Source of the DNA: an uncultured Alphaproteobacteria bacterium
GTDB taxonomy: Bacteria > Pseudomonadota > Alphaproteobacteria > Rhodobacterales > Rhodobacteraceae
NCBI GenBank assembly: GCA_902570265.1
Contig: CACFXF010000003.1
Span: forward strand, 96,466-160,465
Direction: 5' to 3'
DNA: 64,000 bases
Shown: piece by piece, positions 9,264-18,762 of the stretch
Position numbering within the stretch: the stretch's first letter is position 1
How the letters are laid out: the number at the start of each line of letters is the position of its first letter
The notes under the pieces: generated by a model
What the model was told of the DNA's origin: nothing
Database searches by the model: none
The model's input: only the letters and a program-made list of their open reading frames with translations
Position numbers and translations under genes: made by a program

Positions 9264-10973
9264 CTAGTATAGAAAATATCTTTGTGCCATTGGAAGCTCC
9301 GATGCAGGTTCACATGTTAAAATTTCTCCATTTGCTCTAACTTCATAAGTTTCTGGATCAACTTCAACTTTTGGACACAAATCGTTATATACCATATCTG
9401 ACTTATTTATATCCCTTGTATTTTTAATGGGAGTAGTTTTTTTTCTTAGTTCAAGAGTATTCCCAATATCATTTTCATAACTAGCCTGCGATACAAATGT
9501 TACTGCTGAATTTTCTAAAGATCGACCAAATGCCCCAAACATCTCCCTTGAATAGACCGGTTGCGGGGTTGGTATAGAAGCATTTGGATCTCCCATTTGA
9601 GCACAAGCAATACTTCCCCCTAATAAAACCATTTCAGGTTTTACTCCAAAAAAGGCAGGATTCCATAATACTAAATCAGCTCTTTTACCCTCAGTAATAC
9701 TTCCAATTTCATTACTTATTCCATGTGCTATTGATGGATTTATTGTATATTTTGCTAAGTAGCGTTTAACCCTAACATTATCATTTTCACCATTTTCTTC
9801 TTTTAAACGCCCGCGCTGCACTTTCATCTTATGTGCAGTCTGCCATGTACGGATAATAACCTCTCCTACTCTTCCCATTGCTTGACTATCTGAAGCTATA
9901 ATAGAAAAAGCGCCAAGATCGTGCAAAATATCTTCAGCAGCAATAGTTTCTTTTCTAATTCTACTTTCTGCAAAAGCTATATCTTCTGGAATTGATTTAT
10001 CTAAATGATGACATACCATTAACATGTCCAAATGCTCCTCTAGAGTATTTATTGTATATGGTCTTGTTGGATTTGTAGAACTTGGAATGACATTTTTTTC
10101 ACCGCAAACTTTTATTATATCTGGAGCATGACCACCCCCCGCTCCTTCAGTATGAAAAGCATGGATAGTTCTATTATCAATAGCTTTAACAGTTGTTTCT
10201 ACATATCCACTTTCATTTAAAGTATCAGTATGAATCATAACTTGGACATCTAGGTTATCTGCAACTGATAAACAATTATTGATAGCTGCTGGAGTTGTCC
10301 CCCAATCTTCATGAAGTTTTAAAGCACAGGCTCCTGCTAAAATTTGTTCTTCTAATGCTTCAGGTAAACTTGCATTTCCTTTACCTGCAAAAGCAAGGTT
10401 CATAGGAAAGGCATCTGCTGATTGTAGCATTCTGCCAATATGCCATTTTCCAGGAGTACAAGTTGTAGCTAATGTACCATGAGCTGGACCAGTCCCTCCA
10501 CCTAACATTGTGGTAAGTCCTGAATGTAAAGCATCTTCTATTTGTTGTGGGCAAATAAAATGGATATGTGAATCAAATCCACCTGCTGTCAAAATTTTAC
10601 CTTCTCCTGCAATTACTTCAGTACCAGGGCCAACTATTATATCAACATTTGGTTGAGTATCTGGATTCCCTCCTTTACCAATTTTAAAAATTCTTCCATC
10701 CAAAATTCCTAAGTCAGCCTTATAAATTCCAGAGATATCAACTATTAAAGCATTAGTAATAATAGTATCAACTGCCCCTTTGCTTCTTGGAATTTGAGAC
10801 TGCCCCATACCATCTCTTATGACTTTACCACCACCAAATTTAATTTCTTCCCCATAAGTTGTGTAATCTTCCTCAACTTCAATAATTAACTCTGTGTCTG
10901 CTAACCTAACTTTATCGCCTTTGGTGGGACCATACATATCTGCATAAAGGTTTCTCGGTATAATATTAGACAT
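9264..10973 (-). CDS. ureC: Urease alpha subunit
   Basis: Catalytic subunit of urease, hydrolysing urea to ammonia and carbamate in the cytoplasm. 569 residues is the full family length. Active-site elements are present: [13 protein letters not shown] (Ni ligands HxH), the carbamylated lysine in [40 protein letters not shown], the flap segment MVCHHLD and the final Ni ligand Asp in [11 protein letters not shown]. The start overlaps the end of ureB by 8 bp, giving tight coupling. With ureA and ureB it forms the (alpha-beta-gamma)3 enzyme. Confidence 0.97.
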   Translation of the reverse strand: MSNIIPRNLYADMYGPTKGDKVRLADTELIIEVEEDYTTYGEEIKFGGGKVIRDGMGQSQIPRSKGAVDTIITNALIVDISGIYKADLGILDGRIFKIGKGGNPDTQPNVDIIVGPGTEVIAGEGKILTAGGFDSHIHFICPQQIEDALHSGLTTMLGGGTGPAHGTLATTCTPGKWHIGRMLQSADAFPMNLAFAGKGNASLPEALEEQILAGACALKLHEDWGTTPAAINNCLSVADNLDVQVMIHTDTLNESGYVETTVKAIDNRTIHAFHTEGAGGGHAPDIIKVCGEKNVIPSSTNPTRPYTINTLEEHLDMLMVCHHLDKSIPEDIAFAESRIRKETIAAEDILHDLGAFSIIASDSQAMGRVGEVIIRTWQTAHKMKVQRGRLKEENGENDNVRVKRYLAKYTINPSIAHGISNEIGSITEGKRADLVLWNPAFFGVKPEMVLLGGSIACAQMGDPNASIPTPQPVYSREMFGAFGRSLENSAVTFVSQASYENDIGNTLELRKKTTPIKNTRDINKSDMVYNDLCPKVEVDPETYEVRANGEILTCEPASELPMAQRYFLY

Positions 10974-11277
10974 CTAAATCACCCATAACTTTGGCATTAA
11001 ATCCATATATTTTTCTATTCCCTTTAAATGGTATTAAATTGACTATTTTTATCTGACCAGGCTCGAATCTAACTGCCGTACCAGATGGTATATTTAGCCG
11101 ACATCCGAAGGCCTTTAATCTATCAAATTTAAGAGCTTCATTAGTTTCAGCAAAATGAAAATGACTTCCAACCTGTATTGGTCTATCACCTGAATTAGAA
11201 ACTTGCATTTCAAAAGATTTCGTTTTTTGATTTAAGATAAGGTCTCCTTCTAATGTGATTACTTCCCCTGGTTTCAT
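10966..11277 (-). CDS. ureB: Urease beta subunit
   Basis: Structural subunit of the urease trimer of trimers, 103 residues. The family block [19 protein letters not shown] is intact, followed by [18 protein letters not shown] and the C-terminal YGFNAKVMG. Its ATG overlaps the stop region of ureA by one base, and its end overlaps ureC, so the three structural genes are translationally coupled. Separate ureA and ureB genes are the common bacterial arrangement. Confidence 0.96.
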   Translation of the reverse strand: MKPGEVITLEGDLILNQKTKSFEMQVSNSGDRPIQVGSHFHFAETNEALKFDRLKAFGCRLNIPSGTAVRFEPGQIKIVNLIPFKGNRKIYGFNAKVMGDLDV

Positions 11278-11591
11278 TATTTTTTTTCCTTTCTAATAGG
11301 GTAATGTACAGTTACTAGTTTTGTTCCATCAGGAAAAGTAGCCTCAACTTGAACATCTTTTATCATGTCTGCTATACCATCCATACATTGTTCAGCTGTT
11401 AAAACCTTACCACCTTCCTCCATTAATTGAGAGACTGACTTACCATCTCTCGCACCTTCTATAACAAAGTCAGTGATTAAAGCTATTGCTTCTGGATGGT
11501 TAAGTTTTACTCCTCTATCTAAACGACTCCTTGCAACCATTGCTGCTAAACTTATTAATAATTTGTCTTTCTCTCTTGGGGTCAAATACAT
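11277..11591 (-). CDS. ureA: Urease gamma subunit
   Basis: Smallest urease structural subunit, 104 residues. It begins [20 protein letters not shown] and carries [36 protein letters not shown] and [18 protein letters not shown], the defining blocks of the family. It lies 15 bp downstream of ureD and one base into ureB. No urea transporter gene is visible nearby, so urea probably enters by diffusion, through another importer or arises inside the cell. Confidence 0.96.
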   Translation of the reverse strand: MYLTPREKDKLLISLAAMVARSRLDRGVKLNHPEAIALITDFVIEGARDGKSVSQLMEEGGKVLTAEQCMDGIADMIKDVQVEATFPDGTKLVTVHYPIRKEKK

Positions 11592-11606
11592 TTTATAATC
11601 TTACCT

Positions 11607-12443
11607 TTAAATACTTAATATTCGTGGAATTTTTGATTTTTCATTTACAAATAAAATCAAGATATCCTCAATAGTTTTTTTAAATTCTATTGGATTTTTG
11701 GCTAATGCTCTTAAAGATATAAAATCATTCCAATGACTAGCCTCACCAAATACACTTTCAGAGGATATTATATTTCTCATTTTATTTAAAAAGTTTTTTG
11801 AGTCTTTTGATAAATACATAATATTCAGTAGAGACCTATAATTACCTAAATTTGTTTTTCGGTACATAGTTTTTTTATCTTCAAATAAAAAATTTTCGGC
11901 AAATATTAATTTTTCATCTCTTTTAATACGCCAATGGTCAGAAAAGAAGCAATCAGCGTTTAATTCACCACTAGCTAGACGCCCAAAAACGATATTTTCA
12001 ATAATAAGAAGTTTACTAGAGCTTTTAATATTAAAATTTAAATTTCTAATCAGTTTTGAATTATGAAATAATATAGTTTCTTTAGGACACCAAAATAAAG
12101 TGGAATTATCTTCAAGAGTAACTTTAGTACTTAAAATACTTCGTTCACTGCTTGATTTATAAACTTTCTCAGATGCCTGAGTAGTTATCCAAGTATTAGT
12201 TTTTTTTGCAGCTTCTACTTCAATTGATAAGTTATCACCCCCAACAATACCTCCACCAGTATTAATTAGAACTGCTTCGGCATATTTTGATTTAGATTTA
12301 GGAATCAAAACTTTCAAAGCACCAGACTGATGTAAATCATGAATTGAAGTTTCTTCATTACTATTCATGAATGAAATTTTTAACTTACCTTTTGCTCGCT
12401 GATATTTATTAGTACTTATTAAATTTTTATTTTTTGTTTTCAC
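11607..12443 (-). CDS. ureD: Urease accessory protein UreD
   Basis: Scaffold that binds the apo-urease and recruits UreF and UreG for nickel insertion; 278 residues. Recognised by AVLINTGGGIVGGDNLSIEV near residue 60, followed by TTQASEKVYKS, FWCPKETILFHNS and GRLASGEL, in the UreD order. It opens the operon ureD-A-B-C-E-F-G, so the operon promoter should be in the short gap before it or further upstream, because the AhpD-like gene lies only 27 bp away on the same strand. Confidence 0.92.
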   Translation of the reverse strand: MKTKNKNLISTNKYQRAKGKLKISFMNSNEETSIHDLHQSGALKVLIPKSKSKYAEAVLINTGGGIVGGDNLSIEVEAAKKTNTWITTQASEKVYKSSSERSILSTKVTLEDNSTLFWCPKETILFHNSKLIRNLNFNIKSSSKLLIIENIVFGRLASGELNADCFFSDHWRIKRDEKLIFAENFLFEDKKTMYRKTNLGNYRSLLNIMYLSKDSKNFLNKMRNIISSESVFGEASHWNDFISLRALAKNPIEFKKTIEDILILFVNEKSKIPRILSI

Positions 12444-12470
12444 TTTTAAAATTTAAATTCAAATTTGTAT

Positions 12471-13043
12471 TTATCTTGATTGTTCATGGTATTCTTCATT
12501 GGGAAGCATTGCTACTGCGCTAGCTACTCTATTTGTCATATTAAAGAAACCTGCTACATTAGCGATATCCCAAATATCACGGTCACTGAAACCAACATAT
12601 CGAAGTTTTTGCCTATCATCTTCATTAATATCTGAACTATTCTTTGTTATTTTTTCTGTGAATTCCAACATAGTTTTTTGTCTATCATCCAAAGGAGCCA
12701 TTTTATAGTTCATTACTATCATTTCACCTAAAATAGGATTTTTTGATAATTCTCTTACAGCTGCTCCGTGTGCTACCAAGCAATAAAAACATTTGTTTAT
12801 TGATGAAACTGTAACAGCAATCATCTCCCTTTCTAATTTTGAAAGGCCACTTTCAGATAACATCAACTCATTATAAATAGAGGTAAATGCATCTAATTTA
12901 TTAATATCAAAAGCATAGGCTTTTAATACATTCGGGACCATACCCAACTTTTCCTGACATATATCAAAATATTTTTTTGTATCTTCTGGTAATGGATCAA
13001 CCATTGTTAAATTAAGTGCTGTGACTTTTTTAGATGAATTCAT
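12471..13043 (-). CDS. AhpD-like / carboxymuconolactone-decarboxylase-family protein
   Basis: A 190-residue protein of the peroxidase-related branch of the AhpD superfamily. The catalytic motif is complete: an upstream acidic residue in LEREMIAVTVSS, then CFYCLVAHG with CxxC and the conserved histidine near residues 85-93. A second half with DRQKTMLEFTEKITKNSSD and VAGFFNMTNRVASAVAM follows the family pattern. Members act as thiol-dependent (hydro)peroxidases or partner reductases. The start at 13043 is chosen because AGAGG lies just upstream; an in-frame ATG at 13058 is the alternative. It precedes ureD on the same strand, but a role in urea metabolism is not implied. Confidence 0.8.
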   Translation of the reverse strand: MNSSKKVTALNLTMVDPLPEDTKKYFDICQEKLGMVPNVLKAYAFDINKLDAFTSIYNELMLSESGLSKLEREMIAVTVSSINKCFYCLVAHGAAVRELSKNPILGEMIVMNYKMAPLDDRQKTMLEFTEKITKNSSDINEDDRQKLRYVGFSDRDIWDIANVAGFFNMTNRVASAVAMLPNEEYHEQSR

Positions 13044-13153
13044 ATTATACCTCTTCATAAAAATTATTAATTATATTTCTTACCAGATAGCTAAGCATTT
13101 CAATAAATAGATTTCAAAAGAAATCTTTTTAATAGTCCTCAAAAAAGGAAATC

Positions 13154-14146
13154 TTAGGGTAACAAAATTATAGAACCTTCTGTCTTTCCAGACTCTATAG
13201 CCTCATGAGCCTTTACAGCATCTTTTAATGGAAATTCATAATTCACGTTCGATTTTATTACTCCTTTAGAAATTGCATTGAATAGATCATTGGCAGTCCA
13301 CTCCAGGTCATTTCGTTTTGCCACATAATGCATAATAGCTGGTCTAGTTATAAATAGTGAACCACGACGCCCCAAATCTTGTATAACATCAATTGGGTCA
13401 GGCGGGCCAGATACATGGCCATAAGCTGCACACATTCCCATTGGTTTTAAACTGTCTAAAGATTGCTGTAATGTATCTTTTCCAATTGCTTCATAAACTA
13501 CATCACATCCTTCACCATTTGTAACTTCTTTAACTACATTTACAAAATTTTCTTTAGATCGAACAACTGGATAATCACATCCTATGTCTTTAATAAGCTC
13601 TGCTTTATTTTCAGTAGAAACAGTGCCAATAACTACTGCTCCTAATGCTTTTGCCCACTGGCATAAAATAAGACCCATTCCACCTGCAGCGGCATGCACT
13701 AAAACTACATCACCTGCTTTTACCCTATAAGTTCGGTGTAAAAGGTAATGTGCTGTCATTCCTTTCATGAGTAATGAAGCAACCAATTTATCATCTAGTC
13801 CACTTGGTAAATGTAACAACTTATCTGCAGGGTAATTTCTGGATTCAGAATAACTACCAAGTGGTGGTATCCCATAAGCAACTTTATCACCAATAGAAAA
13901 ATTACGAACACCTTGTCCTATACCTTCTACTATTCCAACACCTTCAAAGCCTATAATTACCGGTGGCTTTGGGACAGGCCAAGGGTGTGAAATTCCAGCT
14001 CTATGATAGGTATCTGCAAAATTTAAACCTATGGCTGTATGTTTAAGCCTTACTTCCCCCTCGCCAGGATAATTAACAGGCCATACTTGCCATTTCATCG
14101 CATTTGGTGAACCTAGCTTATGAATAACTTGGGCTTTATTAGTCAT
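13154..14146 (-). CDS. Quinone oxidoreductase, zinc-independent MDR family
   Basis: Cytoplasmic NADPH-dependent oxidoreductase of the QOR (zeta-crystallin-like) branch of the medium-chain dehydrogenases, 330 residues. The GroES-like N-terminal half contains IGLNFADTYHRAG and GFEGVGIVEGIG. The Rossmann half contains HAAAGGMGLILCQWAKALGA, the variant AxxGxxG nucleotide-binding loop, and GCDVVYEAIG. No zinc ligands are seen. The substrate is uncertain: family members reduce quinones or activated alkenes. It is flanked by gaps of about 110 and 53 bp on the same strand and is probably transcribed separately. Confidence 0.85.
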   Translation of the reverse strand: MTNKAQVIHKLGSPNAMKWQVWPVNYPGEGEVRLKHTAIGLNFADTYHRAGISHPWPVPKPPVIIGFEGVGIVEGIGQGVRNFSIGDKVAYGIPPLGSYSESRNYPADKLLHLPSGLDDKLVASLLMKGMTAHYLLHRTYRVKAGDVVLVHAAAGGMGLILCQWAKALGAVVIGTVSTENKAELIKDIGCDYPVVRSKENFVNVVKEVTNGEGCDVVYEAIGKDTLQQSLDSLKPMGMCAAYGHVSGPPDPIDVIQDLGRRGSLFITRPAIMHYVAKRNDLEWTANDLFNAISKGVIKSNVNYEFPLKDAVKAHEAIESGKTEGSIILLP

Positions 14147-14199
14147 AAATTACACCATAAAAAATAAAATAATAGCTTATGATTATAAATTTAATTTTT

Positions 14200-14856
14200 C
14201 TAGCCCAAAACTTCTTCAACTTTGCTCATTAAATTATAAGTCAATGTATAATATTTATTACTTATTGGTATTTCAGCATACTCACCAGGAAAAAGAATAC
14301 ATTTAACACCAGCTTGCAATGCGCAGTTTTGATTCACAACTGTATCTTCTATTACAATTGCTTCATCTTCCGCTAAATCAAGTATACCTAAAGCGTATTG
14401 ATAGATTTCAGGATCAGGCTTAGGCTTTTCAACATTTTTATTTGTGGTTATTAAATCAAATACTTTAAAGTCTAACTCATCAATAATAGCAGATTTAATA
14501 ACATTTATATTTGACTCTGAAGTAGTTGATATAAATCCAAGTTTTATACCATTATTCTTTGCATAGCGTATTACATCTATTACTGTTGGCCTTAAGTACA
14601 AAGTACCAGGAATTAATTCGGTAAAAAACTTTTCTTTGTAGAAATGTATAGACTGAATTTTATCCTCAGATAGGGAATTATTTGCAAATTTCCTTATTCT
14701 TTTTATACCTCCTGGTTCTGTAAGAAGATTACAATATGTAGCGGTATTCCAATACCAATCAACACCAACTTTTTCAAAGGCAAGATTATAACTTTTTCTT
14801 TGAATTTCTGATGTTTCTACTAAAGTTCCTATCGACCCAAATAAGATTGCTTTCAT
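14200..14856 (-). CDS. HAD-superfamily protein, CbbY/phosphatase-like, with altered motif I
   Basis: A 218-residue HAD-like protein with a helical cap. Motif II appears as FISTTSES, motif III as KPKPDPEIYQYAL and motif IV as IVIEDTVVN, with QAGVKCILFPG following as in CbbY/phosphoglucomutase-like proteins. Motif I reads LFGSIGTLVETSE where the canonical sequence is DxDGTLxDT, so both motif I aspartates, including the nucleophile, are replaced. The same variant occurs, as far as I recall, in homologues from other alphaproteobacteria. It may lack phosphatase activity or use another residue. A LacI-type palindrome lies about 57 bp upstream, suggesting shared control with the catabolic cluster next door. 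Confidence 0.75.
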   Translation of the reverse strand: MKAILFGSIGTLVETSEIQRKSYNLAFEKVGVDWYWNTATYCNLLTEPGGIKRIRKFANNSLSEDKIQSIHFYKEKFFTELIPGTLYLRPTVIDVIRYAKNNGIKLGFISTTSESNINVIKSAIIDELDFKVFDLITTNKNVEKPKPDPEIYQYALGILDLAEDEAIVIEDTVVNQNCALQAGVKCILFPGEYAEIPISNKYYTLTYNLMSKVEEVLG

Positions 14857-14912
14857 TTTAGGATAGCTTTCATTTATTCATTACTTAGAAATTTCTTAAT
14901 TAATAACTATAA

Positions 14913-14928
14913 TTGCATACGTTTGCAA
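14913..14928. promoter_or_regulatory. LacI-type operator palindrome upstream of the HAD gene
   Basis: The 16-mer TTGCATACGTTTGCAA is a palindrome of form TTGCAnACGTnTGCAA centred on CG, the usual shape of LacI-family operators. A second copy (TTGCATACGTATTCAA) lies at 27317-27332, in front of the importer ATPase gene. The sites bracket a cluster that itself encodes a LacI regulator (18763-19773), so autoregulation and co-regulation are likely. Confidence 0.65.
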
Positions 14929-14957
14929 TTTTTTTTTTACCCAACCAAATTTATAAA

Positions 14958-16094
14958 TTATGAAATTAAAGCAGCACCCTCTGATAATGTACTTAATTTT
15001 GCATACGCTATTTCTGGATCAACTGCACCAAATCCTGCAAAAGTACCAAAACCACAGTCAGTTCCAGCAACAACTCTATCTTTACCAACAATATTTATAA
15101 AACGTTCAATCCTCTGACGAACCAGTTCTGGATGTTCAATAAAATTAGTTGTTGTATCAACTACACCAGGTACTAAAATTTTGTTGTCAGGTATCTCAGA
15201 CTTTCTATTTTTAAATACCTCCCATTCGTGTGCGTGCCTAGGATTAGATGTTTCAAACAAAATAAATTGAGCTTTCGCTTTCATTAATGTTGAGAATACT
15301 TTATTCATGTCTATGTCGCAACAGTGTGGACCTTCATAATTCCCCCAACAAATATGTACTCTTACTTTTTCTTCGGGAATATCTCTGAGAGCATAATTTA
15401 GTGTTTCAATATGTAACTCTGCAATTTTTAAAAATTCATCATCACTTAAATCATTAAATAACATATGTCTGCTTAAAGCTAAATCAGGACAATCCAGTTG
15501 AAGATATAAGCCTGAACCTGTAATTGTTTCGTATTCAGTTTTCATTACATCAGCAAGTGCAGCTAAATACTCTTCTCTGGAAGAATAGAATTGGTTCTGT
15601 AAAAATAATGAGATTACACCAGGAGAAGCAGCATTCATGAAACCTTTTGATACATTACATATTTTCATTGCAGTCTTTAAGTTAAAAATGTCTTTATTTA
15701 AATCAACCTGACCTTTAGATGAAACACGGTCTGTACACATAGGCCTGGAATATGTTGGCGTTCCACCATCATCAGCTAATCGTTTTAAAAAACTTGGAAA
15801 CAACTTTAAATCAGCTGGTGGATTACGAGGACTATCTCCTGAAAAACCATTATATCTATCTTTAACATAGGTAGCATAACTTATTTTTGATGTTTCACCA
15901 TCACTCACAATATCAACTCCAGAATCAACTTGCTTTTTTACTGTTTCTAGGACTGCTTTATTCATTACATTATCAAAATCATCTTGATTATATTTTTGAT
16001 TATTCTCACGAGCAAAAATAAAATCTACTACTTCCTGTTTTCTTGGTAAACTACCAACGTGTGTTACTGATATTTTTTTCAAGTTGACCTCCAT
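14958..16094 (-). CDS. Core-MetE-like enzyme (cobalamin-independent methionine synthase family)
   Basis: A 378-residue zinc enzyme corresponding to the C-terminal catalytic domain of MetE. It begins with ISVTHVGSLPR. Zinc ligands expected for the family are present: H and C in RVHICWGN, E in FILFETSNPRHAHEW and C in VVAGTDCGFG. It lacks the N-terminal half of full MetE, as in core-MetE and in coenzyme-M-transferase-like homologues, so it may move a methyl or alkyl group between a small thiol and another donor, not necessarily make methionine. A TTG at 16082 with GGAGG just upstream is an alternative start. It is the last gene of the long LacI-cluster operon. Confidence 0.75.
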   Translation of the reverse strand: MEVNLKKISVTHVGSLPRKQEVVDFIFARENNQKYNQDDFDNVMNKAVLETVKKQVDSGVDIVSDGETSKISYATYVKDRYNGFSGDSPRNPPADLKLFPSFLKRLADDGGTPTYSRPMCTDRVSSKGQVDLNKDIFNLKTAMKICNVSKGFMNAASPGVISLFLQNQFYSSREEYLAALADVMKTEYETITGSGLYLQLDCPDLALSRHMLFNDLSDDEFLKIAELHIETLNYALRDIPEEKVRVHICWGNYEGPHCCDIDMNKVFSTLMKAKAQFILFETSNPRHAHEWEVFKNRKSEIPDNKILVPGVVDTTTNFIEHPELVRQRIERFINIVGKDRVVAGTDCGFGTFAGFGAVDPEIAYAKLSTLSEGAALIS

Positions 16095-16103
16095 CTTTAT
16101 AAT

Positions 16104-16799
16104 TTATTGTATCAACCATTCACATAGTATTTTGTTTAAATAGGCAGGTTGCTCTAAAGTAGGTAAATGTGCAGCATCAGGTATGATTTCTAATTTAGAA
16201 TTTTTAATTAAACTCTCCATTTCCATATGAACTTTGATAGGACATAATCGATCGTATTCTCCACATATTATTAAAGAAGGTACCTTTATATTTTTTAGTG
16301 TGGACTTATAGTCTTTGCGTGTAGCCAGTGCTTTTGATTGATTTATATAAATCTCCTTGCCTAAACCATTGGCCATACTTAAACATAAATCAAAAATCTC
16401 TTGGTTTTGTTTATCTTTCCTGAGATAATTATTTTTTATTTGTTGACACATAACTTCTTCTAACAGACCCTCCTTTACTAACTGGATTTGTGGTAATCTC
16501 CTAGATTTAATTTCTGACGTTTCTGATTTATAATTGGTATCCATTAAAACAATTTTCATTACTCTTTCAGGAACCTTTTTAATAATTTCCATTGCTAAGA
16601 TACCTCCCATAGATAATCCAATTAAAACAAATTTTGTTGGCAAATATCTAAGGATTTCAAATGAAATATTCTCTATGGAGTTAGAACAACTTGCTGGAGT
16701 TACACATACCATATATTGTTTGGAAAATTCATTTATTTGTGGCTGAAATAATCTAGAATCACACATCATTCCAGGAATGAAAACTAATGGATATTTCAT
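16104..16799 (-). CDS. Alpha/beta-hydrolase
   Basis: A 231-residue alpha/beta-hydrolase. The N-terminal PLVFIPGMMCDSRLF gives the oxyanion-hole loop, the nucleophile elbow is LIGLSMGGILAME (Ser near residue 84), the acid is in LIICGEYDRLCPI and the catalytic histidine is in IIPDAAHLPTLEQPAYL. The lid is short. Family members include esterases, lactonases and ring-cleavage hydrolases, and the substrate here is unknown. It lies 9 bp upstream of the MetE-like gene and 1 bp downstream of the bicupin gene, so it is part of the operon. Confidence 0.8.
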   Translation of the reverse strand: MKYPLVFIPGMMCDSRLFQPQINEFSKQYMVCVTPASCSNSIENISFEILRYLPTKFVLIGLSMGGILAMEIIKKVPERVMKIVLMDTNYKSETSEIKSRRLPQIQLVKEGLLEEVMCQQIKNNYLRKDKQNQEIFDLCLSMANGLGKEIYINQSKALATRKDYKSTLKNIKVPSLIICGEYDRLCPIKVHMEMESLIKNSKLEIIPDAAHLPTLEQPAYLNKILCEWLIQ

Positions 16800-16800
16800 T

Positions 16801-17766
16801 CTATTTTTTTACAGTTGGCCCAGGTTTATCATCAGTATTTCTTATTCTATATAAAGATGAATTACCCGTCATATTTGGGAAAAGCGACCTATTCAAAAGT
16901 GGGGGTACAAGTACTGTGTCTCCAGGATTAATTACACTCTCTCCATGATCCCACTCAAATTTCCAATGACCTTTGACAGGCATCAATATTTCATGTCTTT
17001 CAGTAGAGTACCTTTTGTTTGAAATAGAATTTCTAGATATAAAATCTACTTCAAATCCTGGTTTATCATATAATACTCCTTTCTCCCCAATTACATTTGC
17101 AGGTTGGTTATCCGACAGTGCCATTAAATCCCAATAGCGAGCCACATGAAAAGGTACAACATCTTTAGTACTTGGTTCAGGAAAATTTAGTAACTCTTCA
17201 TCTGAAAGCAAAGGCATTTTTTTTATTCCAGAAGGTAAAGATTCACCTTTTTTCGTATCAAAAAGTCTTCCCGTTTCAGATAAAATTAAACCATGCTTTG
17301 CTGCTTCCTGAATAACATGAGGAGCCCAAATAACCCCACCCCCTGCATCATCCCCACCAAGTATCGCCATTAACATACCGTAATCAGATCCTATATTTTC
17401 AAAACCTCGAAAAATACCAGTTGGGATATTAAATATATCGCCCTCTTCCAGTGTTACCTCACCTGCTTTTCCAGTTCTTCCCCAAAAAAATCTCCAACGA
17501 CCTTTTAAAACAAAAAAAACTTCTGCTGTACGATGTGAATGTAGACTATTTCTACATTTTGGAGGTTGACCTGCTGCTCCAATGTTGAAACCAACTTTTT
17601 CATTAATGTGCACATGTTGATCTGGGCTTTCAGAGACACCTCCACCAAGAATAGTAAAATTTTCTTTTTGATCTGATCCTGGAGTATGAGCGTCTATAAA
17701 TGCTGTTTTACAGGGTTTTAAACTTCCATAACGAACAATTTTTTGTTCCATTGCAATTTGATCCAT
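16801..17766 (-). CDS. Bicupin protein
   Basis: A 321-residue protein with two cupin domains. The first, about residues 50-140, has the HxH-like SLHSHRTAEVFFVLKGRWRF and GDIFNIPTGIFRGFEN. The second, about 230-310, has YSTERHEILMPVKGHWKFEW and GDTVLVPPLLNRSLFPN. Metal ligands look complete in domain 1 and weaker in domain 2. Bicupins of this kind act as dioxygenases, isomerases or sensors. It sits 14 bp downstream of an NTF2-like gene and upstream of the hydrolase, inside the LacI-linked operon, so a step in breakdown of the imported compound is likely. The reaction cannot be named. Confidence 0.72.
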   Translation of the reverse strand: MDQIAMEQKIVRYGSLKPCKTAFIDAHTPGSDQKENFTILGGGVSESPDQHVHINEKVGFNIGAAGQPPKCRNSLHSHRTAEVFFVLKGRWRFFWGRTGKAGEVTLEEGDIFNIPTGIFRGFENIGSDYGMLMAILGGDDAGGGVIWAPHVIQEAAKHGLILSETGRLFDTKKGESLPSGIKKMPLLSDEELLNFPEPSTKDVVPFHVARYWDLMALSDNQPANVIGEKGVLYDKPGFEVDFISRNSISNKRYSTERHEILMPVKGHWKFEWDHGESVINPGDTVLVPPLLNRSLFPNMTGNSSLYRIRNTDDKPGPTVKK

Positions 17767-17780
17767 TAATATCTCCTAAA

Positions 17781-18758
17781 TTAATAAACGGCTCCAGTAT
17801 GAATTAAAATTTGTTTCCATATTGAAACATAGTCAAACAAACAATATTCTCTGCGCAATCCTTTTGGCCCAAATTCAGAATGAGAAGCACCAAGAATAAA
17901 AACATTAGCACCAGTTGGTTCTCCAAACGTACCCCATCCGTCATGTTTTCCATTTAAAATCCATCTGACTGCGGCCCGAGGAGGCATTTTATCATCCAAG
18001 CGACCAATTTGATGACAAATTTTAAATTCTGCACTTGGGAAAGAGGACCTTAATCCCATCCAAAATTTATCTGCACCTTTATAAGAAATATCACTTATTC
18101 CCCCAGCATATTCTAAATTAACAGCTCTATCATATTCTTTTGGAATAACAGAGAAATCTGCAGACATAATACGAGTTAAAATATCAGAATAAAGTTGACC
18201 CCACTCATTATCATTCCCAGCACCTAAATAAGGGCCTTTTATTTCATTCTCATAAGAATATGGCTTTACACAATCTTCAGGACCACCTTCTATAGAAATC
18301 AGATCACGAGCAAAGTCCTTAGGATCCCAGTCTAATTGTTTAAGAATAGCTCCTTGATCTCTGATTAACCATTCATCATCAATTTTGTTATTTTTTGCAT
18401 GGCAGTCGGCAATAATTCTGTAGTTCAGCCTCCTACCAGTAGGCTCCCCATAAATACCTTTTGTTAAATGAGTTACAGTTGAATGAATTCTATGGGAGCT
18501 AAGCATTCCTTTCTCGGGATTACCAGACCATATTACATCCTCTCCATATAAAGTTCTATCTGGAAATTCCGCAAGTGTAGAAATAGTTGCATCTATTACT
18601 TTTTGATTACCTACAACAACAGAACTTGGTGATCTAACTATAATGTCTTTATCATAATATTTATGTAATGAAGATATTTCTCTACCTTCCCAAATTTCTT
18701 TGGTTATACTTATTATATAATCTGGTAAATCTTTAAATTTTGGATCAAATCCCTTCAT
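17781..18758 (-). CDS. SnoaL/NTF2-like protein, two-domain
   Basis: A 325-residue protein with two NTF2-like (SnoaL) domains, recognisable from SLHKYYDKDIIVRSPSS, TISTLAEFPDRTLYGEDVIW and EWLIRDQGAILKQL in the N-terminal half and GGISDISYKGADKFWMGLRS with FPSAEFKICHQIGR in the C-terminal half. SnoaL-type proteins include polyketide cyclases, ester cyclases and dehydratases. It starts 4 bp after the LacI gene. Two more SnoaL-type proteins (20538-21590 and 27476-28483) lie in the same cluster. The function of the family in such catabolic operons is not established. Confidence 0.65.
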   Translation of the reverse strand: MKGFDPKFKDLPDYIISITKEIWEGREISSLHKYYDKDIIVRSPSSVVVGNQKVIDATISTLAEFPDRTLYGEDVIWSGNPEKGMLSSHRIHSTVTHLTKGIYGEPTGRRLNYRIIADCHAKNNKIDDEWLIRDQGAILKQLDWDPKDFARDLISIEGGPEDCVKPYSYENEIKGPYLGAGNDNEWGQLYSDILTRIMSADFSVIPKEYDRAVNLEYAGGISDISYKGADKFWMGLRSSFPSAEFKICHQIGRLDDKMPPRAAVRWILNGKHDGWGTFGEPTGANVFILGASHSEFGPKGLRREYCLFDYVSIWKQILIHTGAVY

Positions 18759-18762
18759 TTGC

